Assembly (NCBI RefSeq): GCF_001730285.1 | Contig: NZ_MIJZ01000017.1 | Span: 1 to 64,000, forward strand | Direction: 5' to 3' | DNA: 64,000 bases | From: Enterococcus ureasiticus | GTDB lineage: Bacteria; Bacillota; Bacilli; Lactobacillales; Enterococcaceae | Shown here: positions 37,838-47,027 of the stretch, piece after piece | Layout: the number at the start of each line of letters is the position of its first letter | Position numbering within the stretch: the first letter of the stretch is position 1 | Translations under genes and position numbers: made by a program | Notes under the pieces: model-generated | What the model was told of the DNA's origin: nothing | Databases searched by the model: none | Seen by the model: only the letters and a program-made list of their open reading frames with translations

Positions 37838-39610
37838 ATGAAGTACGTAAGTGGAAACTATGAAGCATTTGCAAGAAGCAGAAAACCAGAAGGCGTGGAT
37901 GATAAAAATGCCTATATCGTTGGCGCAGGCTTAGCCGGTTTAGCAGCAGCAGTCTTTTTGATTCGAGACGGACACATGAAAGGTGAACATATCCATATTT
38001 TTGAAGAACTATCCTTATCAGGAGGCTCTTTGGATGGAAAATTCATACCCCATGATGGTTTTGTTACGCGTGGCGGTCGTGAAATGGAAAATCACTTTGA
38101 ATGTTTATGGGATCTTTTCCGTTCTGTTCCTTCATTAGAAGTAGACGATGCCTCAGTCTTAGACGAATTTTACTGGCTGGATCATGATGACCCTAACTCT
38201 TCAAATTGCCGAATCATTTACAATCGCGGCGAACGTGCAGCTGATGACGGTGAATTTACTTTATCTAAAAAAGCCCAAAAAGAATTAGTCGATTTATTTA
38301 TGACATCAGAGGATAAGCTTATCGGGAAAAAGATCGAAGATGTGTTCACTGAAGAATTCTTTGAATCTAATTTCTGGTTATATTGGTGTACGATGTTCGC
38401 TTTTGAAAAATGGCACTCAGCTATTGAAATGAGACGCTATGTAATGCGTTTTATCCATCATATCAAAGGATTACCAGATTTTACTGCACTTAAATTTACA
38501 CGCTACAATCAATTTGAATCTTTAGTTAAACCATTGTTGAGCTTTTTAAAAGACAATGGCGTAGACTTCCAATATGAAACAAAAATCAATGATATCAAAG
38601 TCGATATCACCGAAGACGCAAAAATTGCTAAAAGCATCTTACTAACAAGAGCTGGAAAAACAGAAGAAATTCACTTAACAGAAAATGATTTAGTCTTTGT
38701 CACAAATGGCTCGATCACTGAAAGTTCGACAGAAGGCGATCATCATACACCTGCGCCGATCACACATGATTTAGGCGGTAGCTGGAACCTTTGGAAAAAT
38801 TTAGCGAAACAATCACCAGAGTTCGGAAACCCCGATGTCTTTTGTGAGAACTTACCCGCTGAAAGTTGGTTTGTTTCCGCTACTGTAACCTGGGAAAATT
38901 TCGATATCGAACCTTATATTTCTAGATTGACACATCGTAAAATGAGAACAGGAAAAATCGTAACGGGTGGAATCATTACCATCAAGGATTCTAACTGGTT
39001 AATGAGTTTTGCAATGCACCGCCAACCCCATTTCAAAGAACAAAATGAGCAACAATCAATCACTTGGGTCTACGGCTTGTTGTCAAATACTCCAGGAAAT
39101 TATATTAAAAAACCGATCGAACAATGTTCTGGTGAAGAAATTGCTCAAGAATTGATGTATCACTTAGGCGTTCCTGAAGAAGACATTATTAAATTTGCGC
39201 AAAATTCATGTACAGCGATTCCCGTTTATATGCCGTTTATCACCTCTTACTTTATGCTGCGTGAACCTGGTGATCGTCCATTGGTCATTCCAGAAGGTTC
39301 TAAAAACTTGGCCTTTATTGGTAACTTTGCAGAAACAGAACGAGATACAGTGTTCACTACTGAATACTCAGTTAGAACTGCGATGGAAGCTGTTTATCAA
39401 TTACTTGATGTTGAACGCGGTGTACCAGAAGTATTTGCTTCAGCTTATGATTTGCGGACATTGGCGAATTCCGTTTACTACTTATCAGATAAGAAAAAAC
39501 TGACTGAAATGGAATTACCTTTTGTAGAACGTAAAATCGTTGAGAAATTTGTTGAGAAAACAAAAGATACCTATATTGGAGATATTTTGAAAGATGCTGA
39601 TTTATTGTAA
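37838..39610 (+). CDS. ohyA: Oleate hydratase
   Basis: A 590-residue FAD-dependent fatty acid double-bond hydratase (formerly myosin-cross-reactive antigen). It adds water to oleic and linoleic acid to give 10-hydroxy fatty acids, detoxifying host unsaturated fats. The N-terminal dinucleotide fold is [20 protein letters not shown]. The family blocks [48 protein letters not shown] and [16 protein letters not shown] are all present. Length is as in the family. AGGAGGG precedes the ATG. It is monocistronic, between a palindrome-controlled promoter and a strong terminator. Confidence 0.97.
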   Translation: MKYVSGNYEAFARSRKPEGVDDKNAYIVGAGLAGLAAAVFLIRDGHMKGEHIHIFEELSLSGGSLDGKFIPHDGFVTRGGREMENHFECLWDLFRSVPSLEVDDASVLDEFYWLDHDDPNSSNCRIIYNRGERAADDGEFTLSKKAQKELVDLFMTSEDKLIGKKIEDVFTEEFFESNFWLYWCTMFAFEKWHSAIEMRRYVMRFIHHIKGLPDFTALKFTRYNQFESLVKPLLSFLKDNGVDFQYETKINDIKVDITEDAKIAKSILLTRAGKTEEIHLTENDLVFVTNGSITESSTEGDHHTPAPITHDLGGSWNLWKNLAKQSPEFGNPDVFCENLPAESWFVSATVTWENFDIEPYISRLTHRKMRTGKIVTGGIITIKDSNWLMSFAMHRQPHFKEQNEQQSITWVYGLLSNTPGNYIKKPIEQCSGEEIAQELMYHLGVPEEDIIKFAQNSCTAIPVYMPFITSYFMLREPGDRPLVIPEGSKNLAFIGNFAETERDTVFTTEYSVRTAMEAVYQLLDVERGVPEVFASAYDLRTLANSVYYLSDKKKLTEMELPFVERKIVEKFVEKTKDTYIGDILKDADLL

Positions 39611-39636
39611 AGCAAATTGAAACTGTCATAATATAC

Positions 39637-39681
39637 AAAAACCTACTTGGTTCTTTTAATAAAAGAACCAAGTAGGTTTTT
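39637..39681. terminator. Strong terminator after ohyA
   Basis: A perfect 21-bp stem, AAAAACCTACTTGGTTCTTTT with its complement, and a 3-base loop. It is usable in both directions between ohyA and the convergent HD-domain gene. Confidence 0.92.
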
Positions 39682-39706
39682 CATTATATCTTTCTAAAAA
39701 TAAAAG

Positions 39707-40297
39707 CTAAACAGAGGTTAACTGTTTTTTCAATTTCACATGTGCTTCATTCAACCACGGATGAATCACCTGGATATCATGATTTAATAAATACTCAATA
39801 TAATAATAAGCAGCTTCTTCTAACGAATTCTCCAATGCCGTCATAAGACCTACAATATACGGTGGTTCTCCCTCTTGATCCCATTTTATTTTATCTGCTA
39901 TAAATACAACTAAATCTAAATCCGAATAGTCCCCCTTTAAAGTGGTATGACATTCTATAGCAGACAGAATCGCTGGATCAGTCACCTTGAATTCATTTAA
40001 TGCTATCGCCTTTGATATTTTTTGGTGAATGATCATCGGAAGCGCCAGTTCTTCTTTATATAACTCGAGTCCCATCCTCTTAGCTACATCGATTCTTTGA
40101 TTATTTGGATAAATTGCTGAAATATCATGCAAATAACCTGCAATTCGAGCTTTAGCCGGTTCATCCAAATAATCCTTACCTAACTCATAAGCATAGTCTC
40201 CTACTGAAATACAGTGATCATACGTTTTTAGGCAATTTTGCTCAACAAGAAACTTCTTTACTACATTTCTCAAACTATTATGATCGAACGTTCCCAT
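39707..40297 (-). CDS. HD-domain hydrolase of the YqeK type
   Basis: A 196-residue metal-dependent HD-domain protein: His in TYDHCISVGDYAYEL, the HD pair in AGYLHDISAIYP, further His in MIIHQKIS and IECHTT, and Asp in VVFIADKIKWDQ. The arrangement matches the YqeK family, which hydrolyses Ap4A symmetrically to two ADP. The canonical yqeK is usually beside nadD and rsfS, which are not here. This may therefore be a second YqeK-like protein, and its substrate is less certain. Good ribosome site (AAGGAG) before the ATG. Confidence 0.82.
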   Translation of the reverse strand: MGTFDHNSLRNVVKKFLVEQNCLKTYDHCISVGDYAYELGKDYLDEPAKARIAGYLHDISAIYPNNQRIDVAKRMGLELYKEELALPMIIHQKISKAIALNEFKVTDPAILSAIECHTTLKGDYSDLDLVVFIADKIKWDQEGEPPYIVGLMTALENSLEEAAYYYIEYLLNHDIQVIHPWLNEAHVKLKKQLTSV

Positions 40298-40400
40298 ATC
40301 TCGAGTCTCCTTAATCTATTATTTATCATTTTTTTAAAAGTTACTCTTATGATACCACCTTAATTAAACATTAGCCTTTACTTTTTACGGTATAAAAAAT

Positions 40401-40424
40401 ACACTCTCCTGAAAAGAAGAGTGT
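40401..40424 (-). terminator. Terminator of the MarR-flavin oxidoreductase operon
   Basis: ACACTCT pairs with AGAGTGT around a 10-base loop, with a T-run on the minus strand, 20 bases past the stop codon at 40444. Confidence 0.7.
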
Positions 40425-40443
40425 ACAAAATAACTGGTCATTT

Positions 40444-41010
40444 TTAAAAATCATATTCCGCCTCTTTTTTCTGAATCATTGTTTGGTATGTATCCAACAA
40501 TAAGAAAAAGTCATCCACGAATCGATCTAAGCGAAATTCAATATCAGGGTTCTTGATTTCTTGACGAATAATATCCTGATCCGTAATAAACACATAGTTT
40601 GGCACTAAATTAGCCTTCATATAACTCAAAATCGGACGAATTTGTTGTTCAGGGATCAAAAAGTGTTTTTCTGATCCAGCCGTAACGATCATACCTGCCA
40701 CCTTATTTCGAAAAGCATTGACTGGTAACATATCAAATAAATTCTTCAAAGTCCCTGGCATAGCCGCTTGGAAAATTGGTGTTCCAATAATCAAACCATC
40801 TGCATCCATAATTTTTTTCAATGCTGTGCCAACGTCACCTTCATGCTGAAGATATTCTCGCCCATCTGCAAATGGAAATTGTATTTCGGAAAAATCAATG
40901 ACCTCCACTTCGGCATCTTCACGTACATCTTTTATTTTATTGATTGTATAATTTACAGCTACTCTTGATTTACTGCCAAAAGCTGAGCCGATTATTGCTA
41001 CGATTTTCAT
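40444..41010 (-). CDS. NADPH-dependent FMN reductase
   Basis: A 188-residue flavodoxin-like FMN reductase of the NADPH-dependent FMN reductase family: VAIIGSAFGSKSRVAVNYT binds the FMN phosphate, GLIIGTPIFQAAMPGTLKNLFDML is the classical second block. The ATG at 41010 is preferred because AGAAGGA lies 6 bases upstream. It follows the luciferase-like monooxygenase gene by 11 bases. The pair forms a likely two-component system in which this enzyme supplies reduced FMN to the monooxygenase. Confidence 0.9.
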   Translation of the reverse strand: MKIVAIIGSAFGSKSRVAVNYTINKIKDVREDAEVEVIDFSEIQFPFADGREYLQHEGDVGTALKKIMDADGLIIGTPIFQAAMPGTLKNLFDMLPVNAFRNKVAGMIVTAGSEKHFLIPEQQIRPILSYMKANLVPNYVFITDQDIIRQEIKNPDIEFRLDRFVDDFFLLLDTYQTMIQKKEAEYDF

Positions 41011-41021
41011 AACCATTCCTT

Positions 41022-42101
41022 CTATTCTTTGGTATATTTTTTAACTTCCGGCATCACTTTTGTCGCAATCAATTCAATATTTTTCTTCACCAGATCCAAC
41101 GGCACACCACCAAAATCGATTTGAGCCATAAAACGTTGGTGTCCATATAATTCGTATTGATAAAGCATCTTCTCGATAATTTCATTGACGCCTCCGACCA
41201 TTAGCGTATCTCGTGTATCTTGCGATTGAGCAAAATGTTGCTTAGGATACGTTCCGCCACGAATCGCTGACCAGCCAGCATTTAAAAATGGATACATTTC
41301 TTTACGTGCTTGACTACCCGTTTCTGCAACATAAAACAAACTCGTCGTGGCAAGTGGGAATTCTTTCTCATCATAACCTGCTTCTGTTAAAGATAAACGA
41401 TATGCATCCACAGCCCGTTTAAAAATTGGTGCCGGTCCCGCTAATGTCGTCAGCATCATTGGAATTCCATCTAATCCTGCCTTGATTGCACTGTCTGCAG
41501 GTCCGCCTACTGCTCGCCAAATAGGTAAATGTCCACGAACTGGTTGCGGTAGGATTTCTGCGTTTTCTAGTGGCGCCCGAAATGCACCTTCCCAATTCAT
41601 TCGTTCATTTGGTGTTGCTTCATTCAATAGTTTTAACAAATGCATTTTTTCTTCAAACAATTCATCATAATCTTTTAAATCAAACCCAAGCAGTTCATAA
41701 ACACCGACACGAGAACCTCGACCTGCAACAATTTCAGCACGACCATTTGAAATTAAATCTAATGTAGCATACTCTTCATACACTCGGACTGGATCATTGG
41801 TACTTAGAACGGTGACTGAGCTGGAAATTTTGATATTTTTTGTTTGTGCTGCAATTGCAGATAGAATCACTTGGTTAGCTTGCCCGATAAAATGACTTTG
41901 GTGGCTTTCACCAACACCGAAAACATCGATTCCTGCTTCATCGGCAAATTTTGCTGCCTCAATAATGTCATTGATTCGTTGTTGCTCGCTGATTATATTT
42001 CCTGTCATTGGATTTTTAACGTGATCGCCTAAAGAATACAAACCTATCTCCATGCCTTTTGATGGATCAATGCCGAATTTTTCATTCATTTTTTTGTTCA
42101 T
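41022..42101 (-). CDS. Luciferase-like (LLM-class) flavin monooxygenase
   Basis: A 359-residue bacterial-luciferase-fold enzyme (MEIGLYSLGDHVKNP, AGIDVFGVGESHQSHFIGQANQVILSAIAAQTKNIKISSSVTVLSTNDPVRVYEEYATLDLISNGRAEIVAGRGSR region with the expected flavin-binding loop). Substrate cannot be inferred; relatives oxidise sulfur or aliphatic compounds, and some are only named by homology. I use the ATG at 42101 (MNKKMNEKFG) with AAGGAAG upstream; a later ATG (MNEKFG) is possible. It is the middle gene of a MarR-LLM-FMN reductase operon. Confidence 0.9.
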   Translation of the reverse strand: MNKKMNEKFGIDPSKGMEIGLYSLGDHVKNPMTGNIISEQQRINDIIEAAKFADEAGIDVFGVGESHQSHFIGQANQVILSAIAAQTKNIKISSSVTVLSTNDPVRVYEEYATLDLISNGRAEIVAGRGSRVGVYELLGFDLKDYDELFEEKMHLLKLLNEATPNERMNWEGAFRAPLENAEILPQPVRGHLPIWRAVGGPADSAIKAGLDGIPMMLTTLAGPAPIFKRAVDAYRLSLTEAGYDEKEFPLATTSLFYVAETGSQARKEMYPFLNAGWSAIRGGTYPKQHFAQSQDTRDTLMVGGVNEIIEKMLYQYELYGHQRFMAQIDFGGVPLDLVKKNIELIATKVMPEVKKYTKE

Positions 42102-42137
42102 TTTCCTGCACTTCCTTTTCATTATCTAAATATAGGA

Positions 42138-42560
42138 TTAGTTCATCAATTTTTTACTGATTTTAGCTAGTTGAAGGACTTCCTGTTTCGTTAAATTGTC
42201 AAAAGCAGATGCCTGCTGTTTACTTTGTTTAAGGAAGCAAGTATCTAACTGTTCTTGACCAATATCCGTCAAAGAGATGTATTTTTCCTTCCATTCTTGT
42301 TGGCGGGTGATCCAACCCTCTGCTTCAAATTGCTTGATCATTTGCGAAACGCCACCTTTGGAAAGAAGTAATTTCTCCCCTAGTTCCTTTTGTGTGATTG
42401 GCTGATTTTCCTGAATCCGATGAAGCATATCAAATTTTGAAACGTTTAAGTCATATTGTTTTAGAAATTCATTGGACTGAATATTGCTTTTTTGAACAAA
42501 CTGCAAAATAGACATCCAACAACTTAATTTTACTTTTTCTGAAAGTGATAACTTTTCCAT
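42138..42560 (-). CDS. MarR-family transcriptional regulator
   Basis: A 140-residue MarR-type winged-helix repressor (SKFDMLHRIQENQPITQKELGEKLLLSKGGVSQMIKQFEAEGWITRQQ, then EKYISLTDIGQEQL). It is first in the operon with the flavin monooxygenase and FMN reductase. A perfect palindrome, AGTTTAG-AA-CTAAACT, lies 20 bases upstream of its start codon, so autoregulation of the whole operon is likely. Ligand unknown; it contains one Cys near the N-terminus and one near residue 100, so redox sensing is possible but unproven. Confidence 0.92.
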   Translation of the reverse strand: MEKLSLSEKVKLSCWMSILQFVQKSNIQSNEFLKQYDLNVSKFDMLHRIQENQPITQKELGEKLLLSKGGVSQMIKQFEAEGWITRQQEWKEKYISLTDIGQEQLDTCFLKQSKQQASAFDNLTKQEVLQLAKISKKLMN

Positions 42561-42579
42561 TGATTGACTCTCCCTCTTA

Positions 42580-42595
42580 AGTTTAGAACTAAACT
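42580..42595. promoter_or_regulatory. Palindromic MarR operator candidate
   Basis: AGTTTAG and CTAAACT are perfect 7-base arms around AA, between a TATACT-like -10 element (about 42608-42613, minus strand) and the ribosome site. This is the expected placement for a MarR repressor controlling its own operon. Confidence 0.65.
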
Positions 42596-42748
42596 GATAG
42601 TGTTAGTATAATACACTTACTAAAAACAAGCAAACTATAAATACTACATCTGCCAGTAAAATCTTCCCTTTGATTCTTTCTACTATTATTAGTATAATGA
42701 TTATGTTTTTCAGATTGTAACCGAAAGTGATAGAGTGGAGATTATAGA

Positions 42749-43726
42749 ATGATGAATAATTTTTGGGCAGAATTACCAAAGCCTTTTTTTATTTTAGCAC
42801 CGATGGAAGATGTAACGGATGTTGTCTTCCGCCATGTTGTCAAAGAAGCAGGCGCACCTGATGTTTTCTTTACTGAATTTACAAATTCAGATAGTTACTG
42901 CCATCCAGATGGCAAAGAAAGTGTAAAAGGACGTTTAGTGTTTACCGAAGATGAACAGCCTGTAGTCGCTCATATTTGGGGTGATAATCCTGAATTCTTC
43001 AGAGAAATGAGTCTCGGATTAGCGGAAATGGGGTTTAAAGGCGTAGATATCAATATGGGTTGTCCCGTTCCCAATGTAGCAGGTCGTGGAAAAGGGAGCG
43101 GTCTTATTTTGCGGCCAGAAGTGGCGTCTGAGTTGATTGAAGCGGCTAAAGCTGGTGGTTTACCTGTTAGTGTTAAAACACGGATCGGGTATGCAGAGAT
43201 TGCTGAAATGGAAGACTGGATCACTCACCTATTGAAACAAGATATTGCCAATCTTTCTGTTCACTTACGGACACGAAATGAAATGAGTAAAGTCGACGCC
43301 CATTGGGATCTGATTCCTCAAATTATGGAAATTCGTGATCGTGTTGCACCGCAAACATTCATTACGATCAATGGTGATATTCCTGATCGACAAAAAGGTC
43401 TAGAACTTGCGGAACAATATGGTGTAGATGGAATTATGATTGGCCGTGGAATCTTTAAAAATCCTTATGCGTTTGAGAAAGAGCCTAGAGAACATTCGCC
43501 TCAAGAATTACTTGGTTTATTGCAATTACAGCTCGATTTGCAAGACCAGTATGCTGAATTAGCTCCACGCTCGATTGTTGGCTTACATCGTTTCTTTAAG
43601 ATTTATGTTAAGGGATTTCCTGGAGCCAGTGATTTGCGAGTTAAATTGATGGGAACAAAATCAACAGATGAAGTTCGAGAGATTTTAGAAACATTCTATA
43701 CTGATAAACCAATTGAATTAAAATAG
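42749..43726 (+). CDS. tRNA-dihydrouridine synthase
   Basis: A 325-residue FMN-dependent Dus enzyme that reduces uridine to dihydrouridine in tRNA. The N-terminal barrel begins with [17 protein letters not shown]. The catalytic Cys lies in [24 protein letters not shown]-contacting segments include [24 protein letters not shown] and [19 protein letters not shown]-terminal helical domain follows (about 240-325). Which Dus subtype cannot be fixed by eye. It has its own promoter and is transcribed opposite to the MarR operon. Confidence 0.94.
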   Translation: MMNNFWAELPKPFFILAPMEDVTDVVFRHVVKEAGAPDVFFTEFTNSDSYCHPDGKESVKGRLVFTEDEQPVVAHIWGDNPEFFREMSLGLAEMGFKGVDINMGCPVPNVAGRGKGSGLILRPEVASELIEAAKAGGLPVSVKTRIGYAEIAEMEDWITHLLKQDIANLSVHLRTRNEMSKVDAHWDLIPQIMEIRDRVAPQTFITINGDIPDRQKGLELAEQYGVDGIMIGRGIFKNPYAFEKEPREHSPQELLGLLQLQLDLQDQYAELAPRSIVGLHRFFKIYVKGFPGASDLRVKLMGTKSTDEVREILETFYTDKPIELK

Positions 43727-43782
43727 TCTATTTGGATTCAAAGCTCCTTCATTTTATTTTCATTTCTACTTTAAAATAAAAA

Positions 43783-43944
43783 AAGTGGCTGGGACATAAC
43801 TCTTTGAGTCACAACCCAGTCACTTGGAATCCAGATAAACGATGGGAGTAGAAGCAACTACCACACTTCAATCACATCACATTCTAAGTGCCAAAGCACT
43901 AAGATTTGAAGACTTCGGTAATAAGCTTTTGTCCCAACCTTGTT
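43783..43944. repeat. Structured intergenic repeat, copy 1
   Basis: A 5' hairpin (AAGTGGCTGGG with CCCAGTCACTT, 43783-43825) is nested inside a longer-range pairing of GGCTGGGACA (43787-43796) with TGTCCCAACC (about 43930-43939). In between is AAACGATGGGAGTAGAAGCAAC (as a pattern, 43847-43868), which resembles 47829-47854. Elements with GCTGGGACA...TGTCCCAACC ends are scattered between genes in enterococci. Function unknown. Confidence 0.6.
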
Positions 43945-44010
43945 AAAACGATTATTAAGTACTTCAAAATCTCTCAGTTTTCTAATTTTCTATTTTGAAT
44001 TAGTTTCCTC

Positions 44011-44736
44011 TTAATTCAATCCTCTCATTGCACGAACGGATACAAGGACTGTTTCACCATTTGTCATTTCAATTTCACGTAGTCTTTTGTTAACTGTCTT
44101 TATATTATTTTTATTTACAACAAATGACTTATGGCACCGATACAGACATTCATCATTTGCTTCGATATCACGAATTGCGCCGTAAAACTCCAATTCTCTC
44201 GTCTCTGTATGTAGAATTAGTTTATGTGGAACTGTAGAAGATTCAAAAAACATTATTTCATCATACGGAATCGAACGAACCGTGTCACCCATCTTAACCT
44301 TAAAAGATTTGACCTTACTACTCACACTATCACTCAAATATCTCTGGTGCGCAACATTTATACATTCTCTTACCCGCCGATCAATTTCTTCTGGTATATC
44401 TTTGATGATATAATCCATTGCTTCAATTTTATATGTAAATGTTAAATAAGACATCTCGCCGTGTGTAGTAACAAATACAATTTTCCCTACATTATCTAAT
44501 TTTCTTATTTCGTAGGCTAATGCGATTCCAGACATTTCATGCTGCAAATCTACATCAAAAAAATACAATCTAATTTGATTTTGATTCGCTTTAACGTGTT
44601 CCATCACTTCTTCTGGATTGCCAGTTGATAAAGTCAGTTCCATATCTAAATCTTCTATCATAAGATAATTTTTAATTGTCGTCTCTATTCGTTCCCGTTG
44701 TTTTGGATCATCTTCGCAAACTATAACTGATAACAT
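44011..44736 (-). CDS. agrA: LytTR-type response regulator of an agr/fsr-like system
   Basis: A 241-residue AgrA/FsrA-type regulator: receiver domain (VIVCEDDPKQRERIE; phospho-acceptor Asp in LYFFDVDLQHEMSGIALA; about 1-125) and C-terminal LytTR DNA-binding domain (VKMGDTVRSIPYDEIMFFES; LYRCHKSFVVNKNNIKTVNKRLREIEMTNGETVLVSVRAMRGL). The ATG at 44736 has GGGGAGAAGG upstream; the earlier frame start lacks one. It is the last gene of the locus, 46 bases after the kinase. Known LytTR targets are paired 9-base repeats. It may control the adjacent pheromone genes and possibly the thiopeptide genes. Confidence 0.9.
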   Translation of the reverse strand: MLSVIVCEDDPKQRERIETTIKNYLMIEDLDMELTLSTGNPEEVMEHVKANQNQIRLYFFDVDLQHEMSGIALAYEIRKLDNVGKIVFVTTHGEMSYLTFTYKIEAMDYIIKDIPEEIDRRVRECINVAHQRYLSDSVSSKVKSFKVKMGDTVRSIPYDEIMFFESSTVPHKLILHTETRELEFYGAIRDIEANDECLYRCHKSFVVNKNNIKTVNKRLREIEMTNGETVLVSVRAMRGLN

Positions 44737-44782
44737 ACATCCTTCTCCCCTTTTCATATCCAATTCTCAAAAATCGACTTTA

Positions 44783-46084
44783 CTACTCCTCTATCTCAGA
44801 AATATAAAGGATTTGCGTAAAACGTTCCTTCTCAATAACCGTCTCCAACGTTGTATTCGATGCGCTACCTAACAGCTCGTCCACATTACTCAATCCTAAG
44901 CCACGACCTTCTCCTTTAGTAGAATAGCCTGCTTGACGTAATTCCCTGTAATGGCCCACTTTCTCTCCACAGGTATTCTCTACTATAATCTGTACACTAT
45001 TTGGATACTTGATCACCGCTGTTTTCAAACTTCCTGATCCCAACCTATCCAATTCTTCTATAGCATTATCTAAAAATATACCGAGAACTCTGACTAGAAT
45101 CAAAGGATCCAACCATATTTCTGTCACTCGTTCACTAGCTTCAAAGGAGGCATCTAACCCTTGTTCTTGAGCATAGATCAATTTTGAGGCTAACAAACTT
45201 TTCACTGCTTTGACTTCTATTTTGCTTAAATCGTCCAATTTAAAATTATTTTCACTGATACTTTTTGAAGAACGTTGAAGTGTTGAACGATAATACTCTG
45301 ACAAACCTGACAAATCTTTTTCTTCAATGTATGAGTCTAATGAGGACAGGATATTTTGATAATCATGACGAAATTTTCTCATTTGGGCATATTGCGTCTC
45401 TATTTCTGATGTATAACGATGCATGGCTTGGTATTCTACTTCCTTCTCTTTGACCTGATACTCTTTCCTCAATGAACGAGAATAAAAAGAGAACGATACC
45501 AACATAAATACCAAATACATTGAGAAAAACAGCAAATTCAATTGAATCAGTTGAATCGTATTGCCTAATCCAACGCCTAAAAAGATACATACTAAATAGA
45601 CTGCGTATGTAAAGAAACACAATAATGACACGACATGCCCTTCTTTGGAGGCTAATCCTTGTGGTAACCGGCGAAGTAATAGTTTTCTGGCTAAAATACA
45701 GAAAATGGTACTCAAAATAAACACGATTCCTTGATGAATTAAAATATATACCATTGGCGAGAAGTTACTAGGAACTCCTAAAAAAATATCAATCATTGAA
45801 GCAACATGATCAAACAACAAATTAAAAATCATTGCTATTCCAAGACTTCCCATAACTGGTATAAACTTTTTTAAGTCAATATACGCAAGTATAAAGTTTC
45901 CACATAATAAATATAACGCACCATAAACACCAATAAGCTGATATAAAAATCCTCCTAATCCCCCCAATAAAAGAACTGCTACTATTCGAAAAAATGATTT
46001 ATTAATCTTACCAGCAATCAACCCTACACAAATATATCCTACTATAAATTGTAATAATACTAATACAGACAATGCTTCTTTCAC
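44783..46084 (-). CDS. agrC: AgrC/FsrC-type peptide-sensing histidine kinase
   Basis: A 433-residue sensor with six or seven transmembrane helices in the first 200 residues, then a dimerisation helix with the unusual H box of this family (AQMRKFRHDYQNILSSLDSYI). The HATPase_c domain has N box FLDNAIEEL and the GRGLGLSNVDELL lid, as in AgrC/FsrC. I choose GTG at 46084 because GAGAGGG lies 8 bases upstream; ATG codons further up have no site. It senses a cyclic peptide at the membrane and phosphorylates the LytTR regulator encoded next. A decayed partial copy of its 5' end lies just upstream (46200-46545). Confidence 0.9.
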   Translation of the reverse strand: MKEALSVLVLLQFIVGYICVGLIAGKINKSFFRIVAVLLLGGLGGFLYQLIGVYGALYLLCGNFILAYIDLKKFIPVMGSLGIAMIFNLLFDHVASMIDIFLGVPSNFSPMVYILIHQGIVFILSTIFCILARKLLLRRLPQGLASKEGHVVSLLCFFTYAVYLVCIFLGVGLGNTIQLIQLNLLFFSMYLVFMLVSFSFYSRSLRKEYQVKEKEVEYQAMHRYTSEIETQYAQMRKFRHDYQNILSSLDSYIEEKDLSGLSEYYRSTLQRSSKSISENNFKLDDLSKIEVKAVKSLLASKLIYAQEQGLDASFEASERVTEIWLDPLILVRVLGIFLDNAIEELDRLGSGSLKTAVIKYPNSVQIIVENTCGEKVGHYRELRQAGYSTKGEGRGLGLSNVDELLGSASNTTLETVIEKERFTQILYISEIEE

Positions 46085-46199
46085 CAAAACAGCCCTCTCA
46101 TCACTAAGATTTAACATCTCTATTTTACAAACTATCATATGTATACGTAATCATAAAATTTAATACCACTATATTTAAATCAGTTTAGTATCTACAAAT

Positions 46200-46545
46200 T
46201 ACTAATCCTCTATGAATCAGTACATAGACTATTGGGTTAAATCGGCTAGGAATATCCCAAAAATTATCACTTACAGATGCAACATGACCAAAAAGCAAAT
46301 TAATAATCATCGCTATTTCAAGATTTCCCACAGTTGGTATGATCTTTTTTTAATCGATATATGTAAGTATAAAATTTTCACCCAACCAAAATAACGCGCT
46401 ATAAAGCCCAACTAAAAAATGCATTAATGTCGTAAGCATATGTAAAAAAACTATTGTTATTCTAATAACACTAATTCTTGTTCTTCCTTTACTTAATCCA
46501 ATACAAATATAAGAAAATATGAATTGTAACATCATTACGACCATC
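46200..46545 (-). pseudogene. Decayed duplicate of the agrC-like 5' region
   Basis: This stretch matches the first 350 or so bases of the kinase gene at DNA and protein level: LQFIFSYICIGLSKG against LQFIVGYICVGLIAG, and LYSALFWLGENFILTYID against VYGALYLLCGNFILAYID. The frame then breaks after YID at a lengthened run of T (46346-46352), but the homology continues in another frame (matching IPVMGSLGIAMIFNLLFDHVASM). It stops near the equivalent of residue 120, so it is a truncated, frameshifted copy from a tandem duplication or recombination with another agr allele. Confidence 0.82.
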
Positions 46546-46791
46546 TTCTACCAATTTCCTACATAATCCACAAACTCATCCTCTTCAATATGTATGATAT
46601 TGAAGCCTAAGTATACACTATATATAGAAAAAATGAAATATTTCTCAATATTATAGTTGACAAAAAGAACTAGATATTCTAATTCACTCTTCGTTCAAAG
46701 TTGTTAAAAACATTTTTTTTCAGTTTCTAAGATAAAGTCACAGCTATTCTATCAACATTTTATTAGAATATCCTAAACCTGGACTGAGTAC

Positions 46792-46845
46792 AAAAAAACT
46801 CTATCTCATTTGCATACAATTAACTGTATACTACAAATAAGATAG
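46792..46845 (-). terminator. Terminator after the AgrD-like gene
   Basis: CTATCT-ATTTG-ATACA (46801-46818) pairs with TGTATA...CAAAT-AGATAG (46825-46845), and seven T follow on the minus strand. It separates the agrB-agrD transcript from the kinase-regulator transcript. Confidence 0.78.
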
Positions 46846-46897
46846 AAGCTATATGAACTCAGTAATATTGTTCTTTTAGTTTTATAGTCCGTTTGAT

Positions 46898-47005
46898 TCA
46901 CTTTAACTCTTCTGGTATTTCTGGCTCATAGCCCCATCCTAAACAACAATTCTGAATTGATAATCCACCAAATCCTACAAATAATCTTACTAATACGTTC
47001 GTCAT
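46898..47005 (-). CDS. agrD: AgrD-type autoinducing peptide precursor (35 residues)
   Basis: A short frame just downstream of the AgrB gene. ATG at 47005 with GGAGG 8 bases upstream; an in-frame ATG at 47020 would place that site inside the gene. The product has the three parts of an AgrD: a hydrophobic amphipathic start (MTNVLVRLFVGFGG), a core with NCCLGWG, and an acidic recognition tail YEPEIPEELK, matching the DEVEVPKEL-type tail of staphylococcal AgrD. Aligning the tails places the cut after Gly25, giving a likely five-residue thiolactone ring CLGWG with Cys21. This resembles the CVGIW ring of Lactobacillus plantarum LamD. E. faecalis instead has its pheromone fused to FsrB with a Ser lactone. 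Confidence 0.88.
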   Translation of the reverse strand: MTNVLVRLFVGFGGLSIQNCCLGWGYEPEIPEELK

Positions 47006-47027
47006 TTTTTGTTCCTCCATTTTTTAA

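Noticed and set aside
39195-39503. Open frame of 102 codons inside the oleate hydratase gene
   Set aside because: It is a shadow in another frame of a clearly real gene.
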